A stretch of DNA of 64,000 nucleotides, taken from Candidatus Saccharicenans sp. GTDB taxonomy: Bacteria > Acidobacteriota > Aminicenantia > Aminicenantales > Saccharicenantaceae. Under the pieces are notes generated by a model. That model had not been told where the DNA came from. It did not search any database and saw only the letters and a program-made list of their open reading frames with translations. Shown here piece after piece: positions 43,901-50,428 of the stretch (position 1 is the stretch's first letter; each line of letters opens with the position of its first letter). The position numbers and the translations under genes are program-made. The stretch is taken from contig JAOAIU010000058.1 in assembly GCA_026414545.1 (NCBI GenBank), positions 105,682 to 169,681 on the forward strand, in the 5' to 3' direction.

Positions 43901-44036
43901 TGACTCCCGGCAGCGGGCTCCCCTGGTCATCGCTGACCCTTCCGGTAATCATGCCCTCAGGGTTAATCTGAGCAAAGGTCGACCCGACCGTCATGAGCAA
44001 CATGGAGAAGATTGCGGTTAAGAGAAGTTTCCTCAT
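40944..44036 (-). CDS. TonB-dependent receptor with N-terminal carboxypeptidase-regulatory-like domain (large paralogue)
   Basis: 1030 residues from the ATG at 44036, with GGAGG 7 bases upstream; the frame to 44093 includes that site. Signal peptide (~1-22), CarboxypepD_reg-like domain (~27-105, GRVSDDQGSPLPGVNVEATS), plug (~110-245, with a GGSMGGVVNVITRSGGN end) and a long barrel ending in the aromatic sequence GFRFSF. Same architecture as the receptor downstream but clearly different in sequence and longer, so probably a different ligand. The leader is ~145 bases and holds a small ORF and a palindrome, hinting at regulated expression. No SusD partner is adjacent. Confidence 0.9.
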   Translation of the reverse strand: MRKLLLTAIFSMLLMTVGSTFAQINPEGMITGRVSDDQGSPLPGVNVEATSPKLVGKATAVTDANGVYRLMALPSGNYEITFALPGFKKLVRKDIYLALSQSLVLNVTLEPAAIEEEVTVVGQAPLIDVKSTVKGQTMSKEFFLTLPRGRSFDSLISTVPGVNYESKVGGFSMDGASGAENVWHVDGTDVTSIHVGIRAQNVVLELLDEVKVVASGYNAEFGGSMGGVVNVITRSGGNTFHGDFIGFYENNKTYMQGKARDYLRQSPYDVDVYEYVNDDDLYYGGGKKRDRYYRLEGAFNLGGYILKDKLWFFGSFNPIYAQTTALRDFNSRQGPFYQFPTADYYYNGSAKLTAAPIQGLRLSASFVNNFYKYRGALPGIGGTSSSTYQWFKEGYDYPDYSTSFMADYSRSNNLLVSLRAGWHRQNTTNQQIQPPPHSTFYFYTSNYVFQTDPFFQAHPELLHYSAWTDSSIYLQTKKRLYEKISANLDLTYYLSLAGEHAWKAGVQFIQLHEDVLDYSPYPRVYLYWNRTSYALGFPVGVAAPTDSPYYGRYGYYYIRSGWTSPYGGVWNARSNNWALYLQDSWTIKDRLTINFGLRAENEYIPSFTDDPLYANVKKPVNFSFTDKIAPRIGLVYDVFGDSSLKIFGSYGIYYDVMKLYIAVLSFGGWKHKRDFYALKDPDWTQIASSGLLDDRASQEYNNTYAGTLDYLPPSFDRIDPNLKPAAQSEISFGAEKKLMEDLSLSVRLVNKHLIRTIEDVGALEWVDNTLEEIFYICNPGYGYSLPVSQGGKFADEYWPVPKAKRDYYGLNVSLEKRFSHNWQGGINYTLSRVQGNYSGLSSADEDGRNAPNVTLYYDDWFMAYDVYGRVLKGPLPHDRTHYIKAYGSYVFPFGLTVGVTAYGRSGLPLTTRLYMNNRYIYPENRADLGRLPFTVWADIFVEYVHKFAQKYSVAINLQVNNVFNTKTIQSKITDLNRTAIWADDTEILDGTLAANYLNWVASDGDPHPAFGWWATRFGSWSARLGFRFSF

Positions 44037-44072
44037 CCGCGTACCTCCTTCTCTGATAATACCCCTTACCCT

Positions 44073-44091
44073 GGATGAAATGTTTTCATCC
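44073..44091 (-). repeat. 19-bp perfect palindrome in the TonB receptor leader
   Basis: Arms GGATGAAA / TTTCATCC of 8 bp with a 3-base centre, 37-55 bases upstream of the receptor ATG and within the predicted transcript. It could be a protein operator or an RNA hairpin. The stop codon of the small upstream ORF falls inside it. Confidence 0.55.
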
Positions 44092-44130
44092 AACCAATAA
44101 CCTGAAAGTGCCTTCTTCTTTGTCGGTCAT
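44086..44130 (-). CDS. candidate 14-residue leader peptide upstream of the TonB receptor
   Basis: AGGAGG at 44139-44134, then TTA, then ATG at 44130 opens a 14-codon frame (MTDKEEGTFRLLVG) closed by TGA at 44086. The ribosome site is excellent although close (3 bases). The TGA overlaps a second tiny frame (MKTFHPG) as ATGA. The position in the leader between promoter and receptor suggests translational control. No amino-acid run typical of attenuators is present. Confidence 0.25.
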   Translation of the reverse strand: MTDKEEGTFRLLVG

Positions 44131-44186
44131 TAACCTCCTGAATGGAATAAAATAGATGGTCAATTTTTGCCGTGCCGCTTATCTTA

Positions 44187-44216
44187 TTAATAAACCCATC
44201 GGCAAATCACTGTCAA
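44187..44216 (-). promoter_or_regulatory. promoter of the large TonB receptor
   Basis: Minus strand: perfect TTGACA (44216-44211), 18-bp spacer, TATTAA (44192-44187). Transcription starts near 44180, giving a ~145-base leader. Confidence 0.55.
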
Positions 44217-44586
44217 GAAAAAATTCTCGTCGTCGGCAGGTAATTCGGTCGGGGCTGTCTGCCTGCCGGAGTTGCCGTGGCCGACATCAGACCGAAAACC
44301 ACTTGTTTTTTTTCCCATTCTCTCTTGATGAAGTGGAACCGTTGGCCCCGGCCTATCTGCGAAAATCACTCAGGAATGCGCACAGAATTGTCTAGAGCTT
44401 TGACCCGTTCACGAAGAACTCTTCTGGCCCGGTTCGAGGCGGGCCAGTTGCTTTAGGGGGGTTTTAGGCAGAGCCAGGAAAATAAGGGTATATCAAAAGA
44501 ATTACACGAATATCAGGCGAGATAGCCCTGGGTTCCCACCGGCTGAGCCTTATAACCGGCAACAGTCCCGAGCTCTGAAGAAAGAG
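44217..44586. other. 370-bp gap without a gene between the TonB receptor promoter and tRNA-Leu
   Basis: No supported gene. One perfect 8-bp hairpin, CTGGCCCG/CGGGCCAG (44424-44431, 44440-44447), lies ~140 bp downstream of the tRNA on the minus strand, with no following T-run. Nothing else is recognised. Confidence 0.5.
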
Positions 44587-44672
44587 TGCCGGAGGAGGGA
44601 GTCGAACCCACACCCGAAGTGAATCGGACTGGATTTTGAGTCCAGCGCGTCTGCCAATTCCGCCACTCCGGC
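44587..44672 (-). tRNA. tRNA-Leu (anticodon CAA)
   Basis: 86 nt without encoded CCA. Acceptor arms GCCGGAG/CTCCGGC with discriminator A; D-arm region GGCGGAATTGGCAGACGCG; anticodon stem CTGGA/TCCAG around the loop CTCAAAA, giving anticodon CAA (codon UUG); a long variable arm as in class II Leu tRNAs; T-loop GGTTCGACTCC. It has its own promoter. Confidence 0.95.
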
Positions 44673-44689
44673 AGCCACCAGGCTTTTTA

Positions 44690-44718
44690 ACTATAGAAAA
44701 ATATATTGATTTTTTCAA
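44690..44718 (-). promoter_or_regulatory. promoter of tRNA-Leu
   Basis: Minus strand: TTGAAA (44718-44713), 17-bp spacer, TATAGT (44695-44690). Transcription would start ~10 bases before the mature tRNA 5' end. Confidence 0.65.
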
Positions 44719-45042
44719 GGCTTTGGTCCTCAAGCTGACCCCTTTCCTGGTTTCCGTCGAACCGGGCTCCGGCTGACCTTTTGCTTCCAGACGGCAAAGA
44801 ATCAGCCTCTCCCCCTTCAACCCGATTACGGCTCCTACCCGGGAGCAGCCATATAAGTCTCTCAATTATCAACACTGCCAGCCTTTTTTCGAAGATTGAC
44901 TAACCTCAGACCAGAATAGAATCTAAATCTAATAATCTGCTCTTAATTAATCATTAATCCCCCAATCGAGTTCTGCCAGTTTTCGCGAAAATTCAGGCAG
45001 CAGTTTTCGTCCAAAAAGGGCTGCGGATTGAAATTCCGTAGA
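44719..45042. other. 324-bp gap between the tRNA-Leu and trmH promoters
   Basis: Divergent intergenic DNA with no gene, hairpin or repeat that I can support. Confidence 0.5.
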
Positions 45043-45071
45043 TTGCCAAGTCTCTGTTCATCTGTTATAAA
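45043..45071 (+). promoter_or_regulatory. sigma-70 promoter of trmH, positioned for leaderless transcription
   Basis: TTGCCA (45043-45048), exactly 17 bp, TATAAA (45066-45071). The GTG start codon of trmH begins 7 bases after the -10, where the first transcribed base is expected. Confidence 0.6.
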
Positions 45072-45077
45072 TCTACT

Positions 45078-45692
45078 GTGCCAACCGAGAAAAGACGAGA
45101 ACGAATAGAATCTGTCCTGGCCAGGCGCCAGCCTGATTTGCGGGTGGTGCTGGAGGATGTGGCCATTACCCACAATGCCAGCGCTGTGGCCAGGACCTGC
45201 GAAGCTACCGGAGCCTTTAACCTTCATATCATAACCGCCCAGCCCGACCAGGTAACTTTCAACGAAGCCATCTCAACCCGGGCGGAAAAGTGGCTGGCCG
45301 TCCACTTCCATAGGACAACAGAAGAATGCCTGGTCTGGCTGAAAAACCAGGGACTAAGGATAGCTGTAACCACCCTGACCGGACAGACCATTCCCCACAC
45401 CGAAATCGACTACTGTCAGCCCCTGGCTCTTGTTTTTGGGAATGAATCGGAAGGAGTTTCCGGCCGGGCTCTGGAGCTGGCTGATTACCGCATCAGGATT
45501 CCGATGGTGGGCATGGTCCAGAGCCTGAACCTGTCGGTCTCGGTGGGCATCATCCTCTACGAGGCCTTCCGCCAGAGGCAGTCCCGGGGCTTTTATGACA
45601 GCTGTCGGCTATCGCCAGAAGAATACCAGCGCTGGCTGAATCACTGGCTCCAGAATCCCAGACAGCGCCAGCCCTTCCGGCAGAAAAAATAA
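45078..45692 (+). CDS. trmH: tRNA (guanosine-18-2'-O)-methyltransferase, TrmH/SPOUT family
   Basis: 204 residues. SPOUT methyltransferase motifs: motif 1 with the catalytic Arg in THNASAVARTCEATGAF, motif 2 ALVFGNESEGVS, and motif 3 IRIPMVGMVQSLNLSVSVGIILYEAFRQR that forms the knot and binds SAM. The N-terminal RRERIESVLARRQPDLRVVLEDV and the C-terminal extension make it close to TrmH, which methylates the ribose of G18 in the tRNA D-loop. It starts at GTG with no ribosome site and a promoter 7 bases upstream, so probably a leaderless message. It shares a convergent hairpin with the HtrA-like gene. Confidence 0.9.
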   Translation: MPTEKRRERIESVLARRQPDLRVVLEDVAITHNASAVARTCEATGAFNLHIITAQPDQVTFNEAISTRAEKWLAVHFHRTTEECLVWLKNQGLRIAVTTLTGQTIPHTEIDYCQPLALVFGNESEGVSGRALELADYRIRIPMVGMVQSLNLSVSVGIILYEAFRQRQSRGFYDSCRLSPEEYQRWLNHWLQNPRQRQPFRQKK

Positions 45693-45715
45693 AAAGGGCG
45701 GGATAACTCCCGCCC
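45691..45715 (-). terminator. intrinsic terminator of the sigma/HtrA-like operon
   Basis: Perfect 8-bp stem GGGCGGGA/TCCCGCCC (45696-45703, 45708-45715) with a 4-base loop. On the minus strand a T5-A-T6 tract follows (complement of 45695-45684). It lies 27 bp after the HtrA-like stop and also just after the convergent trmH stop. Confidence 0.8.
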
Positions 45716-45741
45716 CCGGTATGGAGAATGGAGCAGGTTTT

Positions 45742-47418
45742 TCAGATTCTCCTCACGGAATCTGGGTATATAGACTGCAGCTTTCGACCCAGCTCCTGGC
45801 TCTCTTCGTAAATCTTCCTGATCTGTTCTTCCAGCCTGGGTTTAATCCTGGCCATTTCTTCCTGCACCTTCTTCAGCTGCTCTTCTTGTTCTTTCTGCCA
45901 GTTTTCATGAGTCTGCTTCAATTGCTCCTGGTACTCCCTGGTGGCTTCCTCCATCTCTTCAGAAAACCTTCCTATGTTCGGCCAGTTTCTTCTCTGCTCC
46001 TCGGCTACTTCCACTTCAACCTTCATTTTTTTCCTGTCCCTTAGAATTTCCAGGGAAATCTTTTCGCCCTTCTTCTTTTTCTGTATCTGGTCGGTCAGGG
46101 CCTCCAGCGTTTCTACCCGACGGCCGTCGGCCGCCAGGATCACATCCCCGACCTTGATCCCGGCTTTCTCGGCCGGGCTGCCGGGATTCACCCTGGCCAC
46201 CAGCAGGCCGCGACCATCCGGGACTCCAAAATATCTGGAAAGTTCCGGGTTAAGCTGTTCCAGGGCTACTCCGATGAAGCGATAATGCTCGAAGCCAAAC
46301 TCAAACTCAAATTTTTCGGCCTCTGGCCAGTCGGGAAGCACAGGCCTTGAAGGCATCCCGGGCAGCCGCCCGAAAAGGTCGGGAAACCTCAATTCCAGCT
46401 CCCGGCGAGCTTCTTCTTCCGGCACCGCACCCAGCTTGACCTTGATTTCCTGGACCTTGCCTTCTCTCTCGACGACCAGGTTAACCTCCTGCCCGGGGCG
46501 CCTGGTCCTGATTTCAGAGATCAACTGGTCAGAAGTGCCGATTTCTTTACCGTCAATCTTCATTACCCTGTCGCCCGGTTTCAGCTTGACCAACTCGGCC
46601 GGGCTTTTTTCTTCCACCCTGGTAATCACCACCCTTCCTTCCCGGTCTTCGGCAATCGAAACTCCCAGCCAGCCCCTTTCCACCCGTCCCTTGGTCCTGA
46701 TTTCCTGGAAAACATTCTGAACCACTTCAATTGGAATGGCCATGGCCATGCCAGCGGCCGGGGCTTCGGCCTGGCTGTAGACATAGCCGGTCCCGGTAGC
46801 TTCCCTGTCCCTGAACCTGAAAAAAATCGGGCTGTCTTCTGAATAGACTCCGCGCAGCAGTCCAACCAGCTGGCCCTTCTCGTCCAGAACAGGCCCACCA
46901 CTCATTCCAGGCGTTATCCAGAGATTAAGGCGGAGACGATCCGGGGCCACCGAGCTGACTATACCCTGAGTAACAGTCACTCCAGAATCGGGGGCGACCC
47001 CCAGGGCGCAGACCCAGGAGCCAGGCACCAGGTTCCTGGTTGACCCGGCAGCTACCGTGGGCAATTTTTTATCCTTAACCTGAATAACAGCTATCCTGGT
47101 TTCCGGGTCAAACCCCAGAAAATCAGCTTCATGACGGTCGCCACTATTATCTATTACCACAAGTTTCTCGCCCCTGGGAGAAACCAGGGCGGTGGTGGCA
47201 ATATAACCTTCTTTATCGATGACCACACCGGTGGCCACCCTTCTCAGGCCGTCCCGCACCTCAACCCTGACCACGGCCGGAGCGGCCTTCTTTACCAGGT
47301 CACTGGCATCGCGGTCAGGTTCTGGCCAAGGTCCGGAGTAGGCCGGGCCGGACAGGCCCGACAGAAAGGCCAGCAGGCTGGCCAAAACCAGGCTGAAAAA
47401 TCTTCTGTTCCCGGTCAT
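45742..47418 (-). CDS. HtrA/DegP-like two-PDZ protein, catalytic triad degenerate
   Basis: 558 residues. Signal peptide (~1-28), trypsin-like domain (~38-235), PDZ1 (~245-335), PDZ2 (~375-470) and a charged coiled coil (~480-545). The serine motif is kept (TPGMSGGPV, Ser173), but the segment that should read TNNHVV is TTALVS (Leu78 at the His position) and TDLAV is TRIAV (Arg108 at the Asp position). So the His and Asp of the triad are missing and protease activity is unlikely; a chaperone, sensor or scaffold role in the periplasm is inferred. GGAGG lies 6 bases upstream. Third gene of sigma - anti-sigma candidate - HtrA-like, an arrangement like algU-mucA-mucD. Confidence 0.85.
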   Translation of the reverse strand: MTGNRRFFSLVLASLLAFLSGLSGPAYSGPWPEPDRDASDLVKKAAPAVVRVEVRDGLRRVATGVVIDKEGYIATTALVSPRGEKLVVIDNSGDRHEADFLGFDPETRIAVIQVKDKKLPTVAAGSTRNLVPGSWVCALGVAPDSGVTVTQGIVSSVAPDRLRLNLWITPGMSGGPVLDEKGQLVGLLRGVYSEDSPIFFRFRDREATGTGYVYSQAEAPAAGMAMAIPIEVVQNVFQEIRTKGRVERGWLGVSIAEDREGRVVITRVEEKSPAELVKLKPGDRVMKIDGKEIGTSDQLISEIRTRRPGQEVNLVVEREGKVQEIKVKLGAVPEEEARRELELRFPDLFGRLPGMPSRPVLPDWPEAEKFEFEFGFEHYRFIGVALEQLNPELSRYFGVPDGRGLLVARVNPGSPAEKAGIKVGDVILAADGRRVETLEALTDQIQKKKKGEKISLEILRDRKKMKVEVEVAEEQRRNWPNIGRFSEEMEEATREYQEQLKQTHENWQKEQEEQLKKVQEEMARIKPRLEEQIRKIYEESQELGRKLQSIYPDSVRRI

Positions 47419-47429
47419 TTCAAACCTCC

Positions 47430-47795
47430 TCAGTAACTGATTTGCTGAATCCAGTTGTCTGACACCTGCTCCAGAATGAAGACTGTCTGAGAATCGTCGG
47501 ACGTCCGGCGCATTTCCTTCCTGAGGTCAAGAGGTTCGACCACGTGGACCACTCTGCCCGATTCCTCTGGCTGGCTCAGGCTGACCAGATTATCACCGGG
47601 TGATTTCCTGACCAGCGGAGAGAAAATGATTATTCCAGCCAGAACCAGGGCTGCCGCCCCGGCCAGGCTTAATTCCAGCCTTCGCCACCTGATCCTGGCC
47701 TTCTTATGTTCATCCAGCCGACTCAGGACCGACTGTTCAAAACCTGGTGGGGCAGAAACCCGCTCCAGCCCTTGAAGATATTTTTCGACGTCCAT
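47430..47795 (-). CDS. small single-span membrane protein, probable anti-sigma factor
   Basis: 121 residues: ~40 cytoplasmic residues (MDVEKYLQGLERVSAPPGFEQSVLSRLDEHKKARIRWRR), one membrane span (~42-60, LSLAGAAALVLAGIIIF) and a ~60-residue periplasmic tail. There is no HCxxCxxC zinc motif. The N-terminal half resembles the short helical segments of anti-sigma proteins. The position, 17 bp after an ECF sigma gene and 11 bp before an HtrA-like gene, makes it the likely membrane anti-sigma of that sigma factor. GGAG lies 7 bases upstream. Function is inferred mainly from context. Confidence 0.6.
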   Translation of the reverse strand: MDVEKYLQGLERVSAPPGFEQSVLSRLDEHKKARIRWRRLELSLAGAAALVLAGIIIFSPLVRKSPGDNLVSLSQPEESGRVVHVVEPLDLRKEMRRTSDDSQTVFILEQVSDNWIQQISY

Positions 47796-47812
47796 CTCAG
47801 CTCTCCGTATAT

Positions 47813-48418
47813 TTATAATTCCAGATTTCCATTTTCCGTTTCATTTTCGGTTCCATCTTTTTTATTTCTTATCTCCCTGCCTTCTTCCAGCCACCGCCTC
47901 AGGTACTCCCGGCCCCGGCTGATCCTGGCCTTAACCGTGCCCAGCGGCAGTTTCAGCAGGCTGGCAATTTCCTCCTGGGAAAATCCTTCCACATCTTTTA
48001 AGATAACCGGCACCCGGTAACGGGGATGAAGACGTCCTAAGGCCATCCTGATATTCCTCATCAAGCCGGGGTCATTATGGTCCAACGAATAGCTGCCCGA
48101 AGAATAATCGTTGGTTATCTCTTCCAGCGGAACTACCGGGTGACGGCTTATCTTTTTCTTCTCCGTGCGGGCCAGATTGGCCGCTATGGAATAAATCCAG
48201 GCCGAGACCGGGGCAATCGGGCGGTACTTTTTGGCCTTGAAATAAACACGCATGAACGTTTCCTGAGCCAGGTCGACCGCCAACTGGTAATCTCCCGTAG
48301 CCTGGTACAGAAAATTGACTATCCGGTCCTTATAGATAGTCATGAGCTGACAGAAGGCAGACTCATCCCCTTCCTTCACTCGTTCCATGAGTGCCTGCTC
48401 ATCCATTCTGGTATTCAT
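47813..48418 (-). CDS. ECF-subfamily RNA polymerase sigma factor
   Basis: 201 residues with sigma regions 2 (~25-95: LMTIYKDRIVNFLYQATGDYQLAVDLAQETFMRVY, SAWIYSIAANLARTEKKK) and 4 (~130-185: LGRLHPRYRVPVILKDVEGFSQEEIASLLKLPLGTVKARISRGREYLRR, the DNA-binding helix-turn-helix). No region 3, as in ECF factors. Heads the three-gene operon with the anti-sigma candidate and HtrA-like protein, so it probably responds to envelope stress. The ribosome site is weak (GGTGG close to the ATG). Transcribed away from a second ECF sigma gene 156 bp off. Confidence 0.92.
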   Translation of the reverse strand: MNTRMDEQALMERVKEGDESAFCQLMTIYKDRIVNFLYQATGDYQLAVDLAQETFMRVYFKAKKYRPIAPVSAWIYSIAANLARTEKKKISRHPVVPLEEITNDYSSGSYSLDHNDPGLMRNIRMALGRLHPRYRVPVILKDVEGFSQEEIASLLKLPLGTVKARISRGREYLRRWLEEGREIRNKKDGTENETENGNLEL

Positions 48419-48464
48419 TAACCACCCGACTCTGGAAAAGTTGCATCCTGTCCTTTCTTACTTA

Positions 48465-48492
48465 ATAATATAGCCAAGCCTGAGAATTTCAA
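48465..48492 (-). promoter_or_regulatory. possible housekeeping promoter of the minus-strand ECF operon
   Basis: Minus strand: TTGAAA (48492-48487), 16-bp spacer, TATTAT (48470-48465), ~47 bases before the start codon. It does not look like the ECF promoter on the other strand. Confidence 0.45.
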
Positions 48493-48541
48493 AGCCCTGC
48501 GGGAAGCCTGGTCACCTGTTCTGACTGGAAGAGGCGGTCAG

Positions 48542-48567
48542 GGAACTTTTTCTTGGAAAATCTCGTC
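48542..48567 (+). promoter_or_regulatory. ECF-type promoter in front of the plus-strand ECF sigma gene
   Basis: GGAAC (48542-48546), 17 bp, CGTC (48564-48567), followed by TA. This is the classic bipartite ECF recognition sequence (AAC -35, CGTC -10). The sigma start codon ATG begins at 48575, 7 bases after CGTC, where transcription should start. It therefore looks autoregulatory, and the message leaderless. Confidence 0.65.
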
Positions 48568-48574
48568 TACCAGG

Positions 48575-49138
48575 ATGACGTGCGTGGAAGTGAAAGAAGT
48601 AGTCAGAAATTGCCTGAAAGGAGAGGCGGAAGCCTGGAAAATGCTGGTTGACCTTTACTCCCGGAAAATTTTCAACCTGGCCTACCAGTTTGCCGGCAGC
48701 CCGCAGGAAGCCGAGGACCTGACCCAGGAGATTTTCCTGAAGCTATACAACTCTCTGACCAAATACGATTTCGAGCGGGATTTCAGCGCCTGGTTTCTGA
48801 CCCTGGCCAGGAATTTCCTGATCGACGAATTCCGCAGAACCAGGCTGGAAAAATCGCAACGGGCTGATTTTGAAGAGCTTACGACCGCGGCTGCCGAAGC
48901 CGACAGCCCCGAAAACCGGCTATTGAGCCAGGAAAAAGCCGAACTGGTCAGAGAAGCCCTTCTGCAACTTTCTCCGGAACTGAGAACAGTTCTGGTTCTC
49001 AGGGAAATTGAAGGTTTCAGCTATGAAGAAATCGCCCAGAAAATGAAGCTTCCCCTGGGTACGGTCAAAAGCCGGGTTAACCGGGGCCGGATTCAGGTGG
49101 CCCGGGCCATCCTGGAAAAGACGGGAGGCAAGCCATGA
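48575..49138 (+). CDS. ECF-subfamily RNA polymerase sigma factor, probably autoregulated
   Basis: 187 residues. Region 2 (~22-90: MLVDLYSRKIFNLAYQFAGSPQEAEDLTQEIFLKLY, FSAWFLTLARNFLIDEFRR) and region 4 (~125-180: LLQLSPELRTVLVLREIEGFSYEEIAQKMKLPLGTVKSRVNRGRIQVARAI). No ribosome site; an ECF-type promoter ends 7 bases before the ATG. A GTG at 48584 is an alternative start. The stop overlaps the start of the zinc-finger anti-sigma gene (ATGA). First of five closely spaced genes ending at 51713. Confidence 0.92.
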   Translation: MTCVEVKEVVRNCLKGEAEAWKMLVDLYSRKIFNLAYQFAGSPQEAEDLTQEIFLKLYNSLTKYDFERDFSAWFLTLARNFLIDEFRRTRLEKSQRADFEELTTAAAEADSPENRLLSQEKAELVREALLQLSPELRTVLVLREIEGFSYEEIAQKMKLPLGTVKSRVNRGRIQVARAILEKTGGKP

Positions 49139-49644
49139 ACTGCGACAGAATTCAACTGTTGTTTTCGGCCTATCTCGAAGGCGAACTGCAGCCTGAAGCC
49201 AAAAAAGAGCTGGAGGACCACCTGGCGGTCTGCCCGGACTGCGCCCGCCTGCTGGAAGCCACCCGGAATCTTGCTTCAGAGTGGCCTAATCTGCCAGAAA
49301 TTGAGCCCCCAGCCAGTTTAATCCAGAAGCTGTACATGATTCCTGAAACTGCTTCCGGCCGCCAGAAAACCTGGTCTTTTGGTTGGAGATTCTGGTTGAG
49401 CCCGGCCTTTCAGCCGGTCCTGACCTCGGTGACCGTGGTGCTGGTTGTGGTTTCACTTCTGACCTTCACCACCCCAGGTAGGAGCCTTAAGAAATCGGCA
49501 GCCCTGGAACTGCGCCGGACCTACAGCCTGGCCCAGAAAACCCTGGTCCGAGTCGGTGTTCTTAAAGACAAGCTTCAGGGTTACCGCGAAAATTTCATAG
49601 CTTCTCTCGAAGCTAAAAATATCTATAAATCAGACAAAGATTAA
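49135..49644 (+). CDS. zinc-finger (zf-HC2) anti-sigma factor
   Basis: 169 residues. N-terminal anti-sigma zinc motif: MNCDRIQLLFSAYLEGEL, then His and the Cys pair in EDHLAVCPDCARLL (His-x3-Cys-x2-Cys). One membrane span (~100-118, VLTSVTVVLVVVSLLTF). The C-terminal ~50 residues would face the periplasm. It should hold the preceding sigma factor at the membrane until a signal. GGAGG lies 6 bases upstream; 4-bp overlap with the sigma gene. Confidence 0.9.
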   Translation: MNCDRIQLLFSAYLEGELQPEAKKELEDHLAVCPDCARLLEATRNLASEWPNLPEIEPPASLIQKLYMIPETASGRQKTWSFGWRFWLSPAFQPVLTSVTVVLVVVSLLTFTTPGRSLKKSAALELRRTYSLAQKTLVRVGVLKDKLQGYRENFIASLEAKNIYKSDKD

Positions 49645-49660
49645 TAAATGGAGGTTTAAC

Positions 49661-50164
49661 TTGGAAGAAAAAATCAAGATTGAACAAAAACCAGCCAAGT
49701 CGCCAGTACTGGCCGGAATCTTCTCGGCCATCTTTCCAGGGACGGGAGCCATTTACAATGGAAGTTATCTCAAAGGCATCCTGTACATCATCATTTTTGC
49801 CGGTCTGGTCTCCATCCAGGGCCGTGGCGGGCAACCGTTCGTCGGGTTGATGCTGGCCGGTTTCTACTTTTTCCAGATCATCGATGCCGTTAACGAGGCC
49901 AAAAGAATATGCCTTGCCGGACAGCCAGAGTCCACGGCAGGAACCAGGCTGTCCATAGAAGCCGAAGTGGACATTTCCCGGCCGTCGGGTTCCATTTCCT
50001 GGGGAATCATACTCATCCTGCTGGGCGGCCTGTTCCTGCTGGCTAACTATGAGGTCATCAGCTACGATGCCCTCATCGACTACTGGCCGCTGGCCCTGAT
50101 TGGCCTGGGCCTGAAACTTTTGGCCGATTACTTTTACGGCAAAAAATCAACCGGGAAATCATAA
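49661..50164 (+). CDS. small multi-span membrane protein
   Basis: 167 residues, starting at TTG (49661) with GGAGG 6 bases upstream. The nearer ATG at 49648 opens only a 3-codon frame. Two hydrophobic hairpins: residues ~17-75 (AGIFSAIFPGTGAIYNGSYLKGILYIIIFAGL, resembling TM2-type proteins) and ~110-160 (SWGIILILLGGLFLLANYEVISYDALIDYWPLALIGLGLKLLADY). The second hairpin resembles the LiaF/DUF5668-like N-terminal segment found again in the next gene. Likely an inner-membrane stress component; no catalytic feature. Confidence 0.75.
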   Translation: MEEKIKIEQKPAKSPVLAGIFSAIFPGTGAIYNGSYLKGILYIIIFAGLVSIQGRGGQPFVGLMLAGFYFFQIIDAVNEAKRICLAGQPESTAGTRLSIEAEVDISRPSGSISWGIILILLGGLFLLANYEVISYDALIDYWPLALIGLGLKLLADYFYGKKSTGKS

Positions 50165-50176
50165 GGAGGAAAAACC

Positions 50177-50428
50177 ATGTCGAAACGGCATAGAGACAAC
50201 TTAATCTGGGGTTTGATCCTGCTCGTGCTCGGAGCCATTTTCCTTCTCGAAAATATCGGCTACGATGCCTGGCGAGCCCTGTTCAAGCTCTGGCCCCTGA
50301 TCCTGATTTTCTGGGGCGCTTCCAAGCTCTATTACGGAATAAAAGCCCGGAGCCAGGCTCCAGAGCCTAAAAAAGCCGAGGTCATCGAAGCCGAGGTGCT
50401 GCCCGGGGACAAAAAAGATGAAAGTTAA
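50177..50428 (+). CDS. small LiaF-like / DUF5668-type membrane protein
   Basis: 83 residues with two hydrophobic spans (LIWGLILLVLGAIFLLENIGYDAW and LWPLILIFWGASKLYYGI) and a charged tail. It has the GxxLxxxGxxxLL...LWPLxLIxxG pattern typical of the membrane half of LiaF-like envelope-stress proteins. GGAGG lies 7 bases upstream of the ATG. Its end overlaps the next gene by 11 bp. Confidence 0.75.
   Translation: MSKRHRDNLIWGLILLVLGAIFLLENIGYDAWRALFKLWPLILIFWGASKLYYGIKARSQAPEPKKAEVIEAEVLPGDKKDES

Noticed and set aside
44464-44865. 133-codon open frame on the minus strand over the tRNA-Leu
   Set aside because: Its translation contains the GGIGRRAGLKI-type string that results from reading through a tRNA-Leu gene. 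It is an artefact of the tRNA.
45691-45715. Repeat element
   Set aside because: The hairpin has a T-tract on the minus strand just after a stop codon, so a terminator explains it. The same applies to 37811-37840, 40885-40921 and 63243-63278.
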